Shown here: in pieces, positions 37,901-46,400 of the stretch
Numbering within the stretch: position 1 is the first letter of the stretch
Layout: the number at the start of each line of letters is the position of its first letter
NCBI RefSeq assembly: GCF_964275005.1
Contig: NW_027307649.1
Span: 1,131,001-1,195,000 of the forward strand
Reading direction: 5' to 3'
DNA length: 64,000 bases
Origin: Diadema setosum
Taxonomy: Eukaryota > Echinodermata > Echinoidea > Diadematoida > Diadematidae
Position numbers and translations under genes: made by a program
Notes under the pieces: model-generated
Database searches by the model: none
What the model saw: the letters and a program-made list of their open reading frames with translations, nothing else
What the model was told of the DNA's origin: nothing

Positions 37901-37967
37901 CATGATGATGAAATACAGAATATAATGTGTTTACCTGTCTGCTGATAAGCGTTTTTATCCTCTTCAT
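5855..37967 (-). CDS. VPS50: VPS50 / syndetin (CCDC132), complete, 30 coding exons, 958 aa
   Basis: Subunit specific to the EARP tethering complex (with VPS51, VPS52, VPS53), acting in endosome-to-surface recycling and dense-core vesicle maturation. Exons in transcript order: 37967-37935, 34110-34018, 33202-33161, 32378-32310, 31797-31720, 30627-30574, 29740-29670, 28306-28189, 27926-27891, 27206-27124, 26384-26342, 25686-25588, 24003-23863, 21846-21708, 20609-20518, 19878-19784, 19225-19127, 18486-18219, 17639-17533, 16886-16798, 16120-16002, 15504-15376, 14606-14509, 12625-12529, 11862-11704, 9907-9867, 9088-9008, 8648-8550, 7184-7094, 5968-5855. They sum to 2,877 nt; all junctions are GT/AG and in phase. 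Landmarks shared with vertebrate syndetin: start [74 protein letters not shown]. Human protein is about 964 aa, so this looks full length and intact. Confidence 0.96.
7672..7890 (+). repeat. Dispersed GGCC-motif repeat, copy 2
   Basis: Starts CCAGGGTTCGTCATTAGTAG and carries recurring GGCCACT, TGGTGGCCTG and AGTGGCCC motifs, ending near CGAGTCCTGTG. Same organisation as the copies at 1,913-2,119 (reverse) and 35,578-35,762. Lies in the last intron of VPS50. Confidence 0.4.
8244..8450. mobile_element. MITE (ACTGTATAAGCTGTT family), uninterrupted copy
   Basis: Inverted ends: TACTTTATAAGCTGTTATTT on the left, and the right end read backwards is TACTGTATAAGCTGTTATTA. Internal blocks 'cgaatgacgaggtctgggac' and 'gtgttgttaagttcgcgg' match, in order, the two halves of the interrupted copy at 2,842-3,310. 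It sits in a VPS50 intron about 200 bp from an exon. Confidence 0.75.
10182..11458 (+). mobile_element. TGACCT-rich dispersed repeat, copy 1 (3' end missing)
   Basis: Begins AGAAATGTCGCTTTGGCGAC and stays closely similar to 22,139-23,446 for its length. Contains an internal tandem duplication of about 130 bp (about 10,965-11,245) and many TGACCT half-sites. It ends in a (GGAC)n run at 11,398-11,458 and lacks the terminal hairpin seen in the other two copies. No coding capacity seen, so it is non-autonomous if mobile. It lies between VPS50 exons 25 and 26 and is antisense to that gene. Confidence 0.8.
11105..11132 (-). promoter_or_regulatory. DR2-DR1-DR1 array of AGGTCA half-sites (copy 1)
   Basis: Four exact TGACCT half-sites at 11,105, 11,113, 11,120 and 11,127, spaced 2, 1 and 1 bp. 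On the minus strand this reads AGGTCA direct repeats. The 1-bp-spaced pairs equal the consensus AGGTCAAAGGTCA used by RXR, HNF4 and COUP-TF type nuclear receptors. Binding is not shown here; the match may be incidental to the repeat. Confidence 0.45.
11555..11673. mobile_element. Short MITE with GGGCCC ends
   Basis: About 119 bp bounded by GGGCCCCGTTTTAT and its inverted partner ATAAAACAGGGCCC, AT-rich inside with ATCGATTTTAA / ATCAATTTTAA blocks. Related ends occur at 39,445-39,563, 60,794-60,940 and 60,942-61,089. It ends about 30 bp from a VPS50 exon boundary. Confidence 0.65.
13443..13994. mobile_element. MITE with TTAA target duplication (AGGTAGGG ends)
   Basis: TTAA at 13,439-13,442 and again at 13,995-13,998 flank ends AGGTAGGGGATACC and, inverted, AGGTAGGGAATCCC (12 of 14 match). 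TTAA duplications are characteristic of piggyBac and Kolobok transposons. 552 bp long with no open frame of note, so non-autonomous. Lies in a VPS50 intron. Confidence 0.65.
15543..15658. repeat. Degenerate tandem repeat of CACATGATCAG units
   Basis: Four or five imperfect units of about 28 bp, each containing ATCACATGATCAG or a close variant, starting about 40 bp upstream (in the VPS50 sense) of an exon acceptor. CACATGATCA is palindromic in its core (TGATCA). Confidence 0.65.
18219..18486 (-). CDS. VPS50: VPS50 longest exon, variable acidic linker
   Basis: 268 nt coding from [20 protein letters not shown] into a Gly/Pro/Asp-rich and Glu-rich linker ([11 protein letters not shown]). It is GC-richer than neighbouring introns. 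The first part is conserved in syndetins; the linker is the usual poorly conserved region between the N-terminal VPS54-like part and the C-terminal domain. Confidence 0.93.
20635..20925. repeat. Degenerate tandem repeat, about 18 bp unit
   Basis: Many imperfect copies of a unit close to GAGGATGACACCAGTATT, with variants such as GATAACACTAGTACT. It begins about 25 bp beyond the 5' edge of a VPS50 exon, so it occupies the adjacent intron end. Confidence 0.7.
22139..23446 (+). mobile_element. TGACCT-rich dispersed repeat, copy 2 (full length)
   Basis: Starts AGAAATGTCGCTTTGGCGAC, with ATGCCTCCGCCA at 22,160-22,171. It ends with the inverted partner TGGCGGAGGCAT (23,434-23,445), followed by an A-run. 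The 3' end is itself a hairpin: ATGCCTCCG..CACCAC / GTGG..CGGAGGCAT. Half-site arrays occur at several places, e.g. TGACCT at 22,918, 22,926, 22,933 and 22,940. A (GGAC)n minisatellite precedes the terminal hairpin. No protein is encoded. Confidence 0.85.
24339..25520 (+). mobile_element. TGACCT-rich dispersed repeat, copy 3
   Basis: Same start and end as copy 2 but more diverged and about 125 bp shorter. It has lost one unit of the 130 bp internal duplication and gained its own tandem duplication of about 52 bp (CTTAATTGGGTAATACATGT block repeated at about 25,140-25,225). It ends CGGAGGCATAAAAAA, with the same hairpin and A-run. It lies between VPS50 exons 12 and 13. Confidence 0.82.
25866..25995. 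repeat. Tandem repeat, 5 x 26 bp
   Basis: Five head-to-tail 26 bp units with the pattern GTAACAGTACCTTTACATTA plus GCTAGT, starting at 25,866, 25,892, 25,918, 25,944 and 25,970. Units differ by a few substitutions and no indels. It is in an intron of VPS50. Confidence 0.9.
27891..27926 (-). CDS. VPS50: VPS50 36-nt small exon
   Basis: Twelve codons, [12 protein letters not shown], between CAG acceptor and GTAAGG donor, phase 0 on both sides. It bridges the conserved SLHTIKTL and [10 protein letters not shown] segments, so it is required for continuity of the conserved region. Being a multiple of three it could be skipped without a frameshift, but conservation argues against that. Confidence 0.9.
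28764..28980. repeat. Compound (TA)n-(GA)n-(TA)n microsatellite with embedded hairpin
   Basis: A (TA)n run, then (GA)n, then an inverted repeat CGAGAAGAAGAGCATTC / GAATGCTCTTCTTCTCG (about 28,824-28,875), then a long (TA)n run. The foldback element at 28,982-29,213 abuts it. Confidence 0.9.
28982..29213. mobile_element. Foldback element, about 108 bp arms
   Basis: Nearly perfect palindrome. The left arm runs from ATCATCCAAAGCAAAACTGA to GTTGATACTGA. The centre is GAACAATTGTTC. The right arm mirrors it and ends CAGTTTTGTTTTTGATGAT. It would form a long hairpin in single-stranded DNA or RNA. It sits in a VPS50 intron beside a (TA)n tract, a common MITE target. Confidence 0.85.
33485..33720. 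repeat. (ATT/ATC)n microsatellite
   Basis: Long run of ATT, ATC and GTT trinucleotides and CATTAT units. It translates to poly-Ile and is not coding. Located about 300 bp from the third VPS50 exon. Confidence 0.9.
34700..35377 (+). pseudogene. LINE reverse-transcriptase C-terminal fragment, broken
   Basis: Conceptual translation shows [12 protein letters not shown], a stop at 34,756-34,758, then a 149-codon frame with [29 protein letters not shown] and [12 protein letters not shown]. These are the hallmarks of the region after the catalytic domain in CR1/L2/Jockey-type non-LTR retrotransposons. A frameshift near 35,215 moves the rest ([13 protein letters not shown].., stop at about 35,377) to another frame. 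The catalytic part is missing, so this is a 5'-truncated, dead copy, as usual for LINEs. It lies in VPS50 intron 1 on the opposite strand. Confidence 0.85.
35578..35762 (+). repeat. Dispersed GGCC-motif repeat, copy 3
   Basis: Starts AGGGTTCGGAAATTAGCGAT, with GGCCATTGGCCACCC, TCTGGCCAGCC and CGCCTGGCTAG motifs and an A-run, then GCGACCCCTGC. Organisation as in the copies near 2.0 and 7.7 kb. Confidence 0.4.
35961..36115. mobile_element. Foldback element, about 75 bp arms
   Basis: Left arm AAATATACTTGGCCTTGAGA..GACTCCAAACTAGTACTATTC is mirrored by GAATAGTACTAGTTTGGAGT..AACTAGGCAAAGTATATTT with few mismatches and almost no loop. The right tip overlaps the start of the larger inverted-end element that follows. 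Confidence 0.8.
36104..37430. mobile_element. Putative 1.3 kb element with inverted ends
   Basis: TATATTTTGGATCAAAAATTTG at about 36,120 recurs inverted as CAAATTTTTGATCCAAAATATA at about 37,388-37,409. The interior is GC-richer than its surroundings, with many CpG, and contains a perfect hairpin CATTTTGCAAATAGT / ACTATTTGCAAAATG at 37,232-37,265. No transposase was recognised. Whether these are true transposon ends is inference. Confidence 0.4.
37617..37750. repeat. Cluster of three consecutive hairpins in VPS50 intron 1
   Basis: AAAGAGGTTACATATAGG / CCTATATAGAACCTCTTT (37,617-37,653). AACTGCGACCAGCAGCCCC / GGGGCTGCTGGTCGCAGTT (37,667-37,718). ACACAGCCCGCA / TGCTGGGCTGTGT (37,725-37,750). 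All lie within 135 bp, about 185 bp past the exon 1 donor. The middle arm pair is perfect over about 20 bp and GC-rich. Confidence 0.75.
37935..37967 (-). CDS. VPS50: VPS50 first coding exon
   Basis: Eleven codons, [11 protein letters not shown], ending at a GTAAAC donor. The start ATG is chosen because the peptide matches the N-terminus of animal syndetins (a short basic M-K-x-I-K-x-L-x-x-RQ block) and the exon phase fits the next exon. Intron 1 is about 3.8 kb and contains a LINE relic and hairpins. Upstream, a transposon-like element begins within about 45 bp, so the promoter and 5' UTR may be partly transposon-derived. Confidence 0.88.
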
Positions 37968-38009
37968 TTTGAGAAATCAATCCTAGTTCCCTACACCTTG
38001 TACACTGGC

Positions 38010-39120
38010 CAGCCCCGGTGCTACGGTGCAATTAACTCACTGATAAGAGGCCAAAGCTTTTGAATTCTTAACGGTCATCGAAGCGCTGTGCGGAGGGAAG
38101 GACAAAAAATCTCGAAAGTTCACCTCCTCGTATCTCCCTTATTTTACCACCAAATCCCTTGAAAGTTCACACATATATCATATATGAATATATCATCCTT
38201 CATATGATTTTTGGGCGAAAACGCTGATGTATCTTTCGAGATATGCGTATTTTTCTGCTTGAGTCGACTGTGGGAAAGGGTTACGATTTTTTCCCCGACA
38301 CAAGTCTGCGCCTGCATGAATATGCATTTGATCAACATATTACTAGTCTGTATACTCCAGACTCACTACCTGCGAAGTCTCGTGTTTGTGCAATTAGTAG
38401 TTAGGTGAAAATAAGAGCAAAAAGACAACCAACTTTAAGAGAAGATACTGGACATGCACAACTAGATCATCCTCCTGCGCATGCGTTTTCTACTGGTGAG
38501 TGCACGCTTAGCCAATCAGCGGTGTCAGGCTCGGCGCAATGCGACAGAGGTCGATTTTCGGTCAGCAGGGTGGTGAGTGGGCAAGAGAGGAACCCTGCTT
38601 TGTGCTTCAACTGTTTCAAGCAGCACAAAAACCAATACATCGGACTGCGTATTCCTTACGCCATGGATTTTACGTGGGTCACAAGTGACAGTGATCTCGA
38701 TTTTTTCCAGACATAGCTGTGCGCCAAATGATACAGAAAAGATATTTGGAGAGCAGCATGGATATACTACCATAAGTCATATACCGAAGTTTCATTTTTG
38801 TGCAATGAAGGAAAATGTGAGAAAATAACACTTGTTTTGAGACCAAATTTTCTGTTTTGGAAGCTAAGTTTCGACATTATTTTCACACGTTTATCCTCAA
38901 TAAAACCCCAAATAACTAACATTACGAGTTAGAGAATAGTTTCTTCTTCAGTTTGCTGTACAGATTTAATCATTTGATGGCTTTGAGGTGAGATATTGCG
39001 ATTGTCCTGCAACACTTCCCCAGCGGTTTTACGCACACAAGCTGTCTACTTTTTGCAACTGAGGCTTCGAGGTCATAAGCTTTTGGCGAGTTAATTGCAC
39101 CCTAGCGCCGCGCCTGTGGC
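38010..39120. mobile_element. Putative DNA transposon abutting the VPS50 start exon
   Basis: GGTGCAATTAACTC at 38,025-38,038, preceded by CCCCGGTGCTAC, is mirrored at about 39,089-39,112 by GAGTTAATTGCACCCTAGCG. The similarity continues outward (CACTGGCCAGC versus TACTGCCACAG) and inward to an AAGCTTTT motif. The interior has no recognisable transposase. I see no unambiguous target duplication, so exact ends are uncertain. The VPS50 promoter must lie inside or beyond it, or in the roughly 45 bp between. Confidence 0.5.
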
Positions 39121-39444
39121 AGTACGATCCTCCCATCAAAAATTGGGTGAATAAATTATCCACAGCGCCCTCTGCTGTTCAATCAATCGTATTATTGCTA
39201 CCATACCACCTGTCAACCCCACAGAACAAGATAGTACTCAGTAATGGAATCTGATCACGACTCGGCAAGTATTTCTAGTGTATCTCAGTGGTGCACTATG
39301 CGGTTGTGTGGAACATTTCAAAAAAAAGGAAAGAAAAAAGAGAGACAATTCAAAAGGGATGTTGCTAGGGTTTTTTTTATGGGGAAAATGGGGCCCTATC
39401 GAAAATCTCAAATAAATTACCCCAGCTAGTACCGATAGGAAATC

Positions 39445-39563
39445 GCCCCGTCTTATAAAGCCTTCAAATCAATCACAAATCCCCAAATCAATCGCAACTT
39501 GCATAGCAGCACACACAAAACTTGTGATTGATTTCTATCACAAGTCTTTATAAGACAGGCCCC
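39445..39563. mobile_element. Short MITE with CCCCGTCTTATAAAG ends
   Basis: Ends GCCCCGTCTTATAAAG and inverted CTTTATAAGACAGGCCCC; the interior repeats AATCAATC and GATTGATT blocks. It is organised like the GGGCCC-ended elements at 11,555, 60,794 and 60,942. Confidence 0.6.
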
Positions 39564-39974
39564 AGACGATATTATGAAAAAAAAAAAAATCAAACGATAT
39601 TATCCTTCAAGTTACGTAATGTAATATGTATAAATTATGTTGGAGACAAGGGAGCTCATGGAACACACACACACACACACAAATGCCTCAACCAGGGAGC
39701 TCTGAGGATAAAAAAAAAAAAAAGTCTTCACATACAACATACTGAACAAATAAGATGATGAAATAATTTCCTCATAGGAGCTCATAAAATACATTATTGT
39801 TTCACATCACTCATAAATATTATGTAGATCTAACACACGCGCATGTTCGCACCAACACATACATGTACACACACTCACACACATGTACTCACACACACGC
39901 GCGAACTAACACTCTACACACAATAATGCATACACAAAGGCTTCATTATGTGTGTAGGCCGGCCTACACATGTA

Positions 39975-40129
39975 CAGGGGCGGATCATGGATTCTGTAAA
40001 GGGGAGACACCTTTACAAAATTAAAAGGGGGCTCATGCAGCCCCTCCCATTTTTTCTATTTCTTTTGTTTTAAACAAAATAAAGAGGGGGCGCGCGCCCG
40101 GTGCGCTCCCTCTGGATCCGCCACCGCGT
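39975..40129. mobile_element. MITE, AGGGGCGGATC family, copy 1
   Basis: Left end CAGGGGCGGATCATGG, right end CTCTGGATCCGCCACCG. Inside are CACCTTTACAAAATTAA and a GGGGGCGCGC tract. It aligns throughout with 62,014-62,165. These inverted ends are widespread among animal hAT-like MITEs (family knowledge). Confidence 0.7.
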
Positions 40130-41199
40130 AATAGTTTGTTCTTGGCTGATTGGGAATATTAAGTACGGGATATATGACACTGTCAAAATTTAAGTCAACT
40201 TTGACTCATTATTTTATTGGACATTAAGAAACAAGACTAACATGATGAAGTGTAGTCCAACACATAGTGTACAATTTATATGTTCCAGAAGTTGAATTTG
40301 AGATTATTATTTGATTCAATTAATTCCTACTGACATAATTTTTTTCTGCCGCTTTTAAAGAAACAATTTTAGAAACACCCAGATGTAAATTAAAATGGAT
40401 TAACTCTTTGATGACACGATTAAAAAGAGATAGGTGAAGAATGCGACAAAGTTTGTAAAGAAATTCATTGTACATTATCTGTGATTGGATATAAGTTAGA
40501 ACAGAGTCATAAATACAGTATAATTACTACCTATATTTTTATTGATATTTTGTAAATGACATTTACAGAAGATTCAGGAGATTTATGAGTTTATTAATAG
40601 TGTTTTAGCAATCGCGGGCTGTGTTTGCGGCAGTGCCTGTAACCTTTCGGTAATTATGTTTGTGATATATGTTTCATATTATTTTGTACAGGCCTATTAT
40701 TGGTTTTGAATTTGCATACCCCAAATGGGGTGATCCAGATTAACTTTCAACACATTGTTAGGTTGCCTATGTGTGTTTGTGTGAACTTCAACTATCTAAT
40801 ATTATGATTCATCTGCTTAGTCAATGACTATCGTTATTATACAGCATCATCATTGTTATCATTTCTGATAATATGAAGAGTTTTATCACAAAACGAGCTC
40901 ACTAGATTTCGGCTAAGTTGAGATAATTGTGATTAAAGCTGCAAAAAAATAAGAAGAAATTATGGGATATTTTTAATCATAACTTCTAGAATATTCCTTG
41001 TTATGTTGCAAATGAGGTATCACCGGAAAGGGTTTTATTTTTTGCTCTATCTTATTCTGACGATGGACATACTTTAAAATGTTTTCAATTGGGGCTTAGC
41101 CCATTTTGCAATGAAACTCTTCATATCAAGTTTGCAATTTGACAGTAGGCCCCCTTCAATAAGTAGCGCTAGGTATTAATGAGTGTGCAATCTTATTAT
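40130..41199. other. Intergenic, no feature seen
   Basis: AT-rich sequence between two MITEs. I found no exon, repeat arm or motif worth naming on either strand. Confidence 0.5.
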
Positions 41200-41205
41200 G
41201 GTTTA

Positions 41206-41511
41206 CAGAGACTCCAACTCTCCCGTTTTCGACGGGAGAACTCCCGCCGAAAACCCATTTTTGCAAAATCTCCCGTTCTCCCGCTCAGGAGATTTAATTT
41301 CTCCCGCCCTGGCTCTGTGTCTCCCGTTGGAAAGGATTTCTTACTAAATTGCTATTGTATGTTGAAAAAATAAGCCTTAGATAGCACCAGAGAGCATCTA
41401 GAACCCTAGGAACTTCGCGCTTCGTACACATCAACTTGGAGTCTCCCGTTTGCTAAGGGTTTCAGGCGGGAGAATCTCCAGATCAGAAGGTGCTTTGGGT
41501 TGGAGTCTCTG
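41206..41511. mobile_element. MITE with CAGAGACTCCAA ends and GGTTTA target duplication
   Basis: Inverted ends CAGAGACTCCAAC / GTTGGAGTCTCTG. The direct repeat GGTTTA is at 41,200-41,205 and 41,512-41,517. Inside, CTCCCG or CGGGAG recurs about ten times, including the pair TTTTCGACGGGAG / CTCCCGCCGAAAA. No coding capacity seen. The superfamily is uncertain; a CAG..CTG end would suit hAT, but its duplication is normally 8 bp. Confidence 0.75.
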
Positions 41512-41579
41512 GGTTTAATTCCAGACTACTTTTAATTTTGTCATATTGTAGTTGTTGGCATTGTGATTTTTGACTGCTT

Positions 41580-41765
41580 ACATCCAGTTGATCGAGTCGG
41601 CCAAGAGGTGGCGCGCAGCAGCTGTGATGACACGATAACCGATCCGATCCGAATTACACGTACTTTATTAATTCAGTACAACACTGGCAAGAAAGCTCGT
41701 TCCGGATCTCGTTTCTGAAATCGGAAACACTTGATTTGTATGCAGACCAGATCTTTACACAACAG
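41580..41765 (+). promoter_or_regulatory. Possible CpG-rich promoter / 5' UTR exon ending at a strong donor
   Basis: A CpG-richer stretch (ATCGAGTCGG, GGCGCGCAGC, CGATCCGATCCG) ends at ACAACAG|GTACGTC, a near-consensus donor at 41,766. It could be a non-coding first exon of the downstream plus-strand gene or of an unknown transcript. There is no direct evidence beyond composition and the donor. Confidence 0.2.
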
Positions 41766-41989
41766 GTACGTCAACCCCCTGACTTATTTATCATGATGTT
41801 GATTTCAGTGTTTGGTGCAACATGCTAGGGATGAGCTACGTTCTTTCACAGATTTTGCACATACATGTCTGCCAGGTTGTCTTCTGCTTGGGAATAGAAT
41901 TTTGAAGATGTAGTCCCATACCCTTATATTTCTGTGGTGTATGGAGCTCGGTCGAAATCACTTTGTCCTTGCTGGTGCTGGGCCAGGCG

Positions 41990-42615
41990 GGGTCGGGCTA
42001 ACTCGGCCCACGGGACATCTCGTCCCACCTGTCGAGGGTGGGCCGAGTTGTCCCACTCGTTGGTATCGATAGTGATCGTGAGCGCTTGTCTGTGTTTGAG
42101 TTTATTTCGTCTTTAAGACGTCTTTTCTATCCGTAATTTTGATGGAATTGTGCTCAGTGGTTTCTGTAAAGAATATTTGCCAACTTTTGGGGGATACAAC
42201 GACGTAAAAATGAAATTTCAGACGTTTTTATCGCGGTTCGCGATCCCCATAGGTTCACGTTCATTTCGCGCGGTGGGCTAACTCGGCCCAACTAAGTTTT
42301 AGCTGTTGTTTTGTCAGTAAATCTCCGTAAAACTATCAATTTTATCATGTATGAAGGTGTATTCAGGGTTCCTTCAACTAATTTCATCTTCGAGGGAATT
42401 TAATTTTCCACATGTTTGGGGAAATGTTGGATATTTGTTGGCATGGTTTCATCTTTGCCGTGTATCTTTTCATCTTTGCTCGCTCACACACACAGTGGCA
42501 GAGCTGAGCTGGCAGCGCCATGCCCACTCGGGGAGACGCGGCGGCGGGGCGCGGCGGGGCGCGGCGCGTGGGGCGCGAGAGGCAGAGGGAGCAGCCGGCC
42601 ACTCCGTACCCGTAT
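41990..42615 (+). repeat. Left long terminal inverted repeat
   Basis: Contains GGGCTAACTCGGCCCA at the tip (about 41,995) and again at about 42,278, an AT-rich middle, and a very GC-rich inner end (GGCGGCGGGGCGCGGCGGGG near 42,540). A frame of 102 codons across it is shared with the right arm, but it follows from arm identity, not from protein selection. Confidence 0.85.
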
Positions 42616-43418
42616 TAGTAGAAAAGAAATCAAATTATGTAGCAGATCATTCGATGTGAACTACATGAAGGTCATTATATGCATTTGATATTAACTGTTA
42701 AATGTTTTGTTGTTGCTGTTGTTGTTGCTGATTTTATGTATAGATCTGCGATCTAGCTCAAAAGTTATTTCTGTCCAATAAATGTTACCTTTTTTCTTAA
42801 TAAAAACAAACAAGCAAAAGTCAAAGGGGCGAGTCTGTTCGCAGTCTGTTCATGGGCATTACCGTGGTAATTAATAAATTGTTTGATATCCAGTGGTCAG
42901 TTATTTGACCTGTAGATATGGATGGTTTGGTTGAATGGTTGATATCATGAAAACAGTAATGAAATGTAGTGCTAGCTAGATTGGCCTTGTTTATGATTGT
43001 AGGGCCTACCTTTTGTGTGTACTTTCAAAAATAAAAAGGAATTGTTTTTGTTTTGATGACATTGCCATTTTTGCCATTGGGAATCCTTACCCTAATTCAA
43101 GAGAAAAATCCTCTGCCACCTATACCTGCACGATAATGGCCAACCGTCAAGTTCTTTTTCTTTAATTTTCTTTTTTGTAATTTTCTTTTTATATATGCAC
43201 TGTTGCTACAGTGTATATCTCTCTCTCCCTATGTTATGTATACTGTGATGATCTATTGAATCAAACTTGGACTTCATAGCTTAATCTTTTCCATGCCTTA
43301 GCCCTATTACATGTGTTAATCTTTACATTTTTATTTATTTGTACAAAACAAGGCTGATTATAAAATTCTCAAATCCTTGCTTGTCCTGCACTCATACTGT
43401 TGAATTCATGCATGCACA

Positions 43419-43449
<31 letters not shown>

Positions 43450-46400
43450 GCAGCAAAGATGAATAGCTTCTCAAATGGTCTTCCTTCTCAAGCACGGTAC
43501 TCAAAGTGTTACCGGTACCTAATTTGCAGTCATGCAGGGTCACAAAAGAAACATTACAACATGCAATGGTAGGCTTGGTAAGGTCATGCATATAAGCTCT
43601 CATCTTCCTTCACAAAAGAATCTGTTGTTTTGTGGCCATTGCATCCTTTCGACTGTTGCCCTGCCTGCCCTTGAATACAATGTACCTGTATGGCTCTTTC
43701 CAAGACTGCAAGATCACAGCAAATTTTGAATAATATTAATGTGAGCATGTAAAGTATGTTTTGTTTTGTTTTGTTTTGTCATTTTAACATCTATTACATA
43801 TTTCCTCTCTATTTTTTTTTTTCTTGAATAACAGAACATTCTCATTTGACTTGAAATAATACTTTCATTTTCAATTATCATATTACCAAGTATCATCTGT
43901 GTACAAAGCTTTCTTTCCACAACTGCATTGTAAAGTTCTGTATTTTTTTATGATTCTTCGTCTGGCTCTATAGATCGCCTACTGCCAATATTTCCGCTTC
44001 CTTTCCCCGTCTCTCTTTCACTCTTCCATCAACCCATTCTTTTCTTATGCGTGATGTGTTTGTCAAGTGTCAAATGAGATTTGATTTGAAACACTGCATA
44101 CTTCATGTGAATTGCACACCAGTATTTTTTTTTTTCCGAATTCATATTTACATAGAACAACTAGTGTGTGCATATCTACACTGATGTTCAATGTAGACAA
44201 ATTTGATATCTTTAATTAAAAAAAAAAGTCTCAAGTAGTGCTGTACTATGGATATCGAAATGTTGGTGATGATAGTGGCTCTGATTATTTGTAGTAGTAA
44301 AGAATTATTTGATTACGAATTTAGTGATCATGATTTTAACAAAAGGTGACAGACACAATTTCCCATTGATAGTGTCCTTTGAAATGCCGGGTTTTTTCAC
44401 TCTTTTCCCCTAAATATTCCCCAAAGTGTTGATTGCATAGTTGAATAACAACTCTAAGAACATGAAGAATGCAACAGCTCGCGTGTGTGGAATGAGGATG
44501 CCCTCGCATTTGTTTATGTGACAGTGGATGAATTGTTATTATCTCCAAAATAGCAAAAAATTTGGAGAGGGAGGTGCTCCGCTGACACTGAAAATTAGAT
44601 TTTGCTCACTATAAGTTCGATATCTTGTCTGATCACCTCCAAATTTGATGTCGTTTCCCGAAACTTATTACGCATGCATACGTTGTATAAGATATGTTTA
44701 ATTAGTGTTAAAGTATTTTGGTTACCATGGCAACAAATAAACATAAGCAAGTTCCGTTTCACATTTTCACCCTTTTTAGCTTGTTACTTATTATTTTATG
44801 TATTCACAACATAAAGTAATATATATAATAAAGTATTTAATTATGTTTGAAAAAAGCTACAGCGCCCTCTTGTGTTTTGTCTTAATTTTTTTTTCTGTGG
44901 TAAACACCATTTTCTTAAGATTTGGACCTGTAAATGCTCCAAAAGGTTAAAATGAAGTTCAAATGTGTCTTGATATGTCTAGATAGAAATCAACAGCAAA
45001 AACTAGTTGCAATTTCGCCTAAACTGCCCGACATATGCCTTAAAATTAGTTAATTTAATATTCTCTTTGTTTTCTTTGTATTTTGACAAATTGCTCCGTC
45101 TTTGTGGTTTCCAAGAAAAGTTTTGATGGTGCCATTTTGTCGAGTATGTCTTGATTTACATTTGTTCCACATTTCAGAGCAATTGATAAAAAATATTGAA
45201 ATTATAGAGGGAGCGGATTGTGCCCTCCATGGTTTACCGAGCTTAAAAAAGGTATTCGGAGTTATGAGGGTTAACGGCTGATACTGAGACTAAGCTACTT
45301 CTCTTGAATTGCTATCATAGCAAAATATCATCTACAGATACATACCATTTCAAAATGCATAAGCAGAATTTGTCCCTTTAAGTGGTACCAATATCGTAAA
45401 AATCTGGTCTTGGCCCATGGACTAATTCTTCTACTCCGGAGGGATCCTAACCAGGAATGCAGGTATTGATCAGCCTGCCTGTTATTCCACAAGTCCTTCA
45501 TTATTGTACCTGATTTCAGAATTCTTGTATGTGGCAGCTTGCCGGTTACCATGGTCACACAGTCTGGTTCTAAGTAGGAGCCCTGCTGGAATGTGACTCC
45601 TGATGAGCTTATTCTCTATGTATAAGTTGCAGCTGAACAAACTTGCTGGTATAGGCCCCATCATATTTCTAGTACCATAGCCCAATTCTAAACTCACCTT
45701 TGACTTCATGCTGAGACAGACTGCTGTACATTTTTATTTTGTCTGTACTATTTTCATGAGAAATATGAAAATACATGTAAATTGAAATTGAAATTGAGAG
45801 TAACAGGAATGGAAGAGACCAACTAAAATGTAAAAACCCAACTCACTATGACTACAAATGAAAATAAACTGGATGAAGGTGTCAACAAGCTGAGGTGAGA
45901 ACTTATTTCTTCTTTTTCTATGTCACTGTTGAACATCCCAATGTAGTGGCCGACTGGACAAGGGAAGTTAAGTTCGGACTACCGAACTTAATATGGAATG
46001 TTAAACAAAAGAGTAGGTGTGGTGTGAAAGGGGTGAACACATGAATGGGAAAGGAATGAGGGCAATAAAAAGAAACAGCATACAGGTCAATGAGAATGTG
46101 TGTCAACCTATGAACCTATACAATTACAAACTGAACAAAATATAATGATCTGAGATTGAAAAGAATGAAATAGCCAAGAAGCTCAACAAATTCAAGTTTG
46201 CTGTCTTACCGTGGGCCTACAGGCCATCATAATAAAATTTTAGGCACAGGGGTAAGAAAAAATGTGAAATATTAGCGAATGTTAAGCTTTGTCGAAAGTT
46301 CTAGGTGTTATAAAAAAAAAAAATCCCACCCCTTTTGATCTTTAATGCGATGTAGTTCCAAAACTAGTACTACAGTACAATCTCAGTCTCAGAGCTTACC

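Noticed and set aside
42351..42659. 102-codon frame shared almost exactly with the minus-strand frame at 47,562-47,966
   Set aside because: The shared peptide is explained by the nearly identical inverted arms of the long element; the frames diverge where the DNA diverges and match no family I know.
43532..43729. Reverse-transcriptase-like stretch (ALEYNVPVW)
   Set aside because: Resembles the LEY..AW region of LINE proteins, but the flanks do not support it; too short and weak to annotate as an element.
45328..45709. Overlapping minus-strand frames of 75-76 codons inside the long inverted-repeat element
   Set aside because: Looked at as a possible transposase fragment; no catalytic motif or family signature could be seen.
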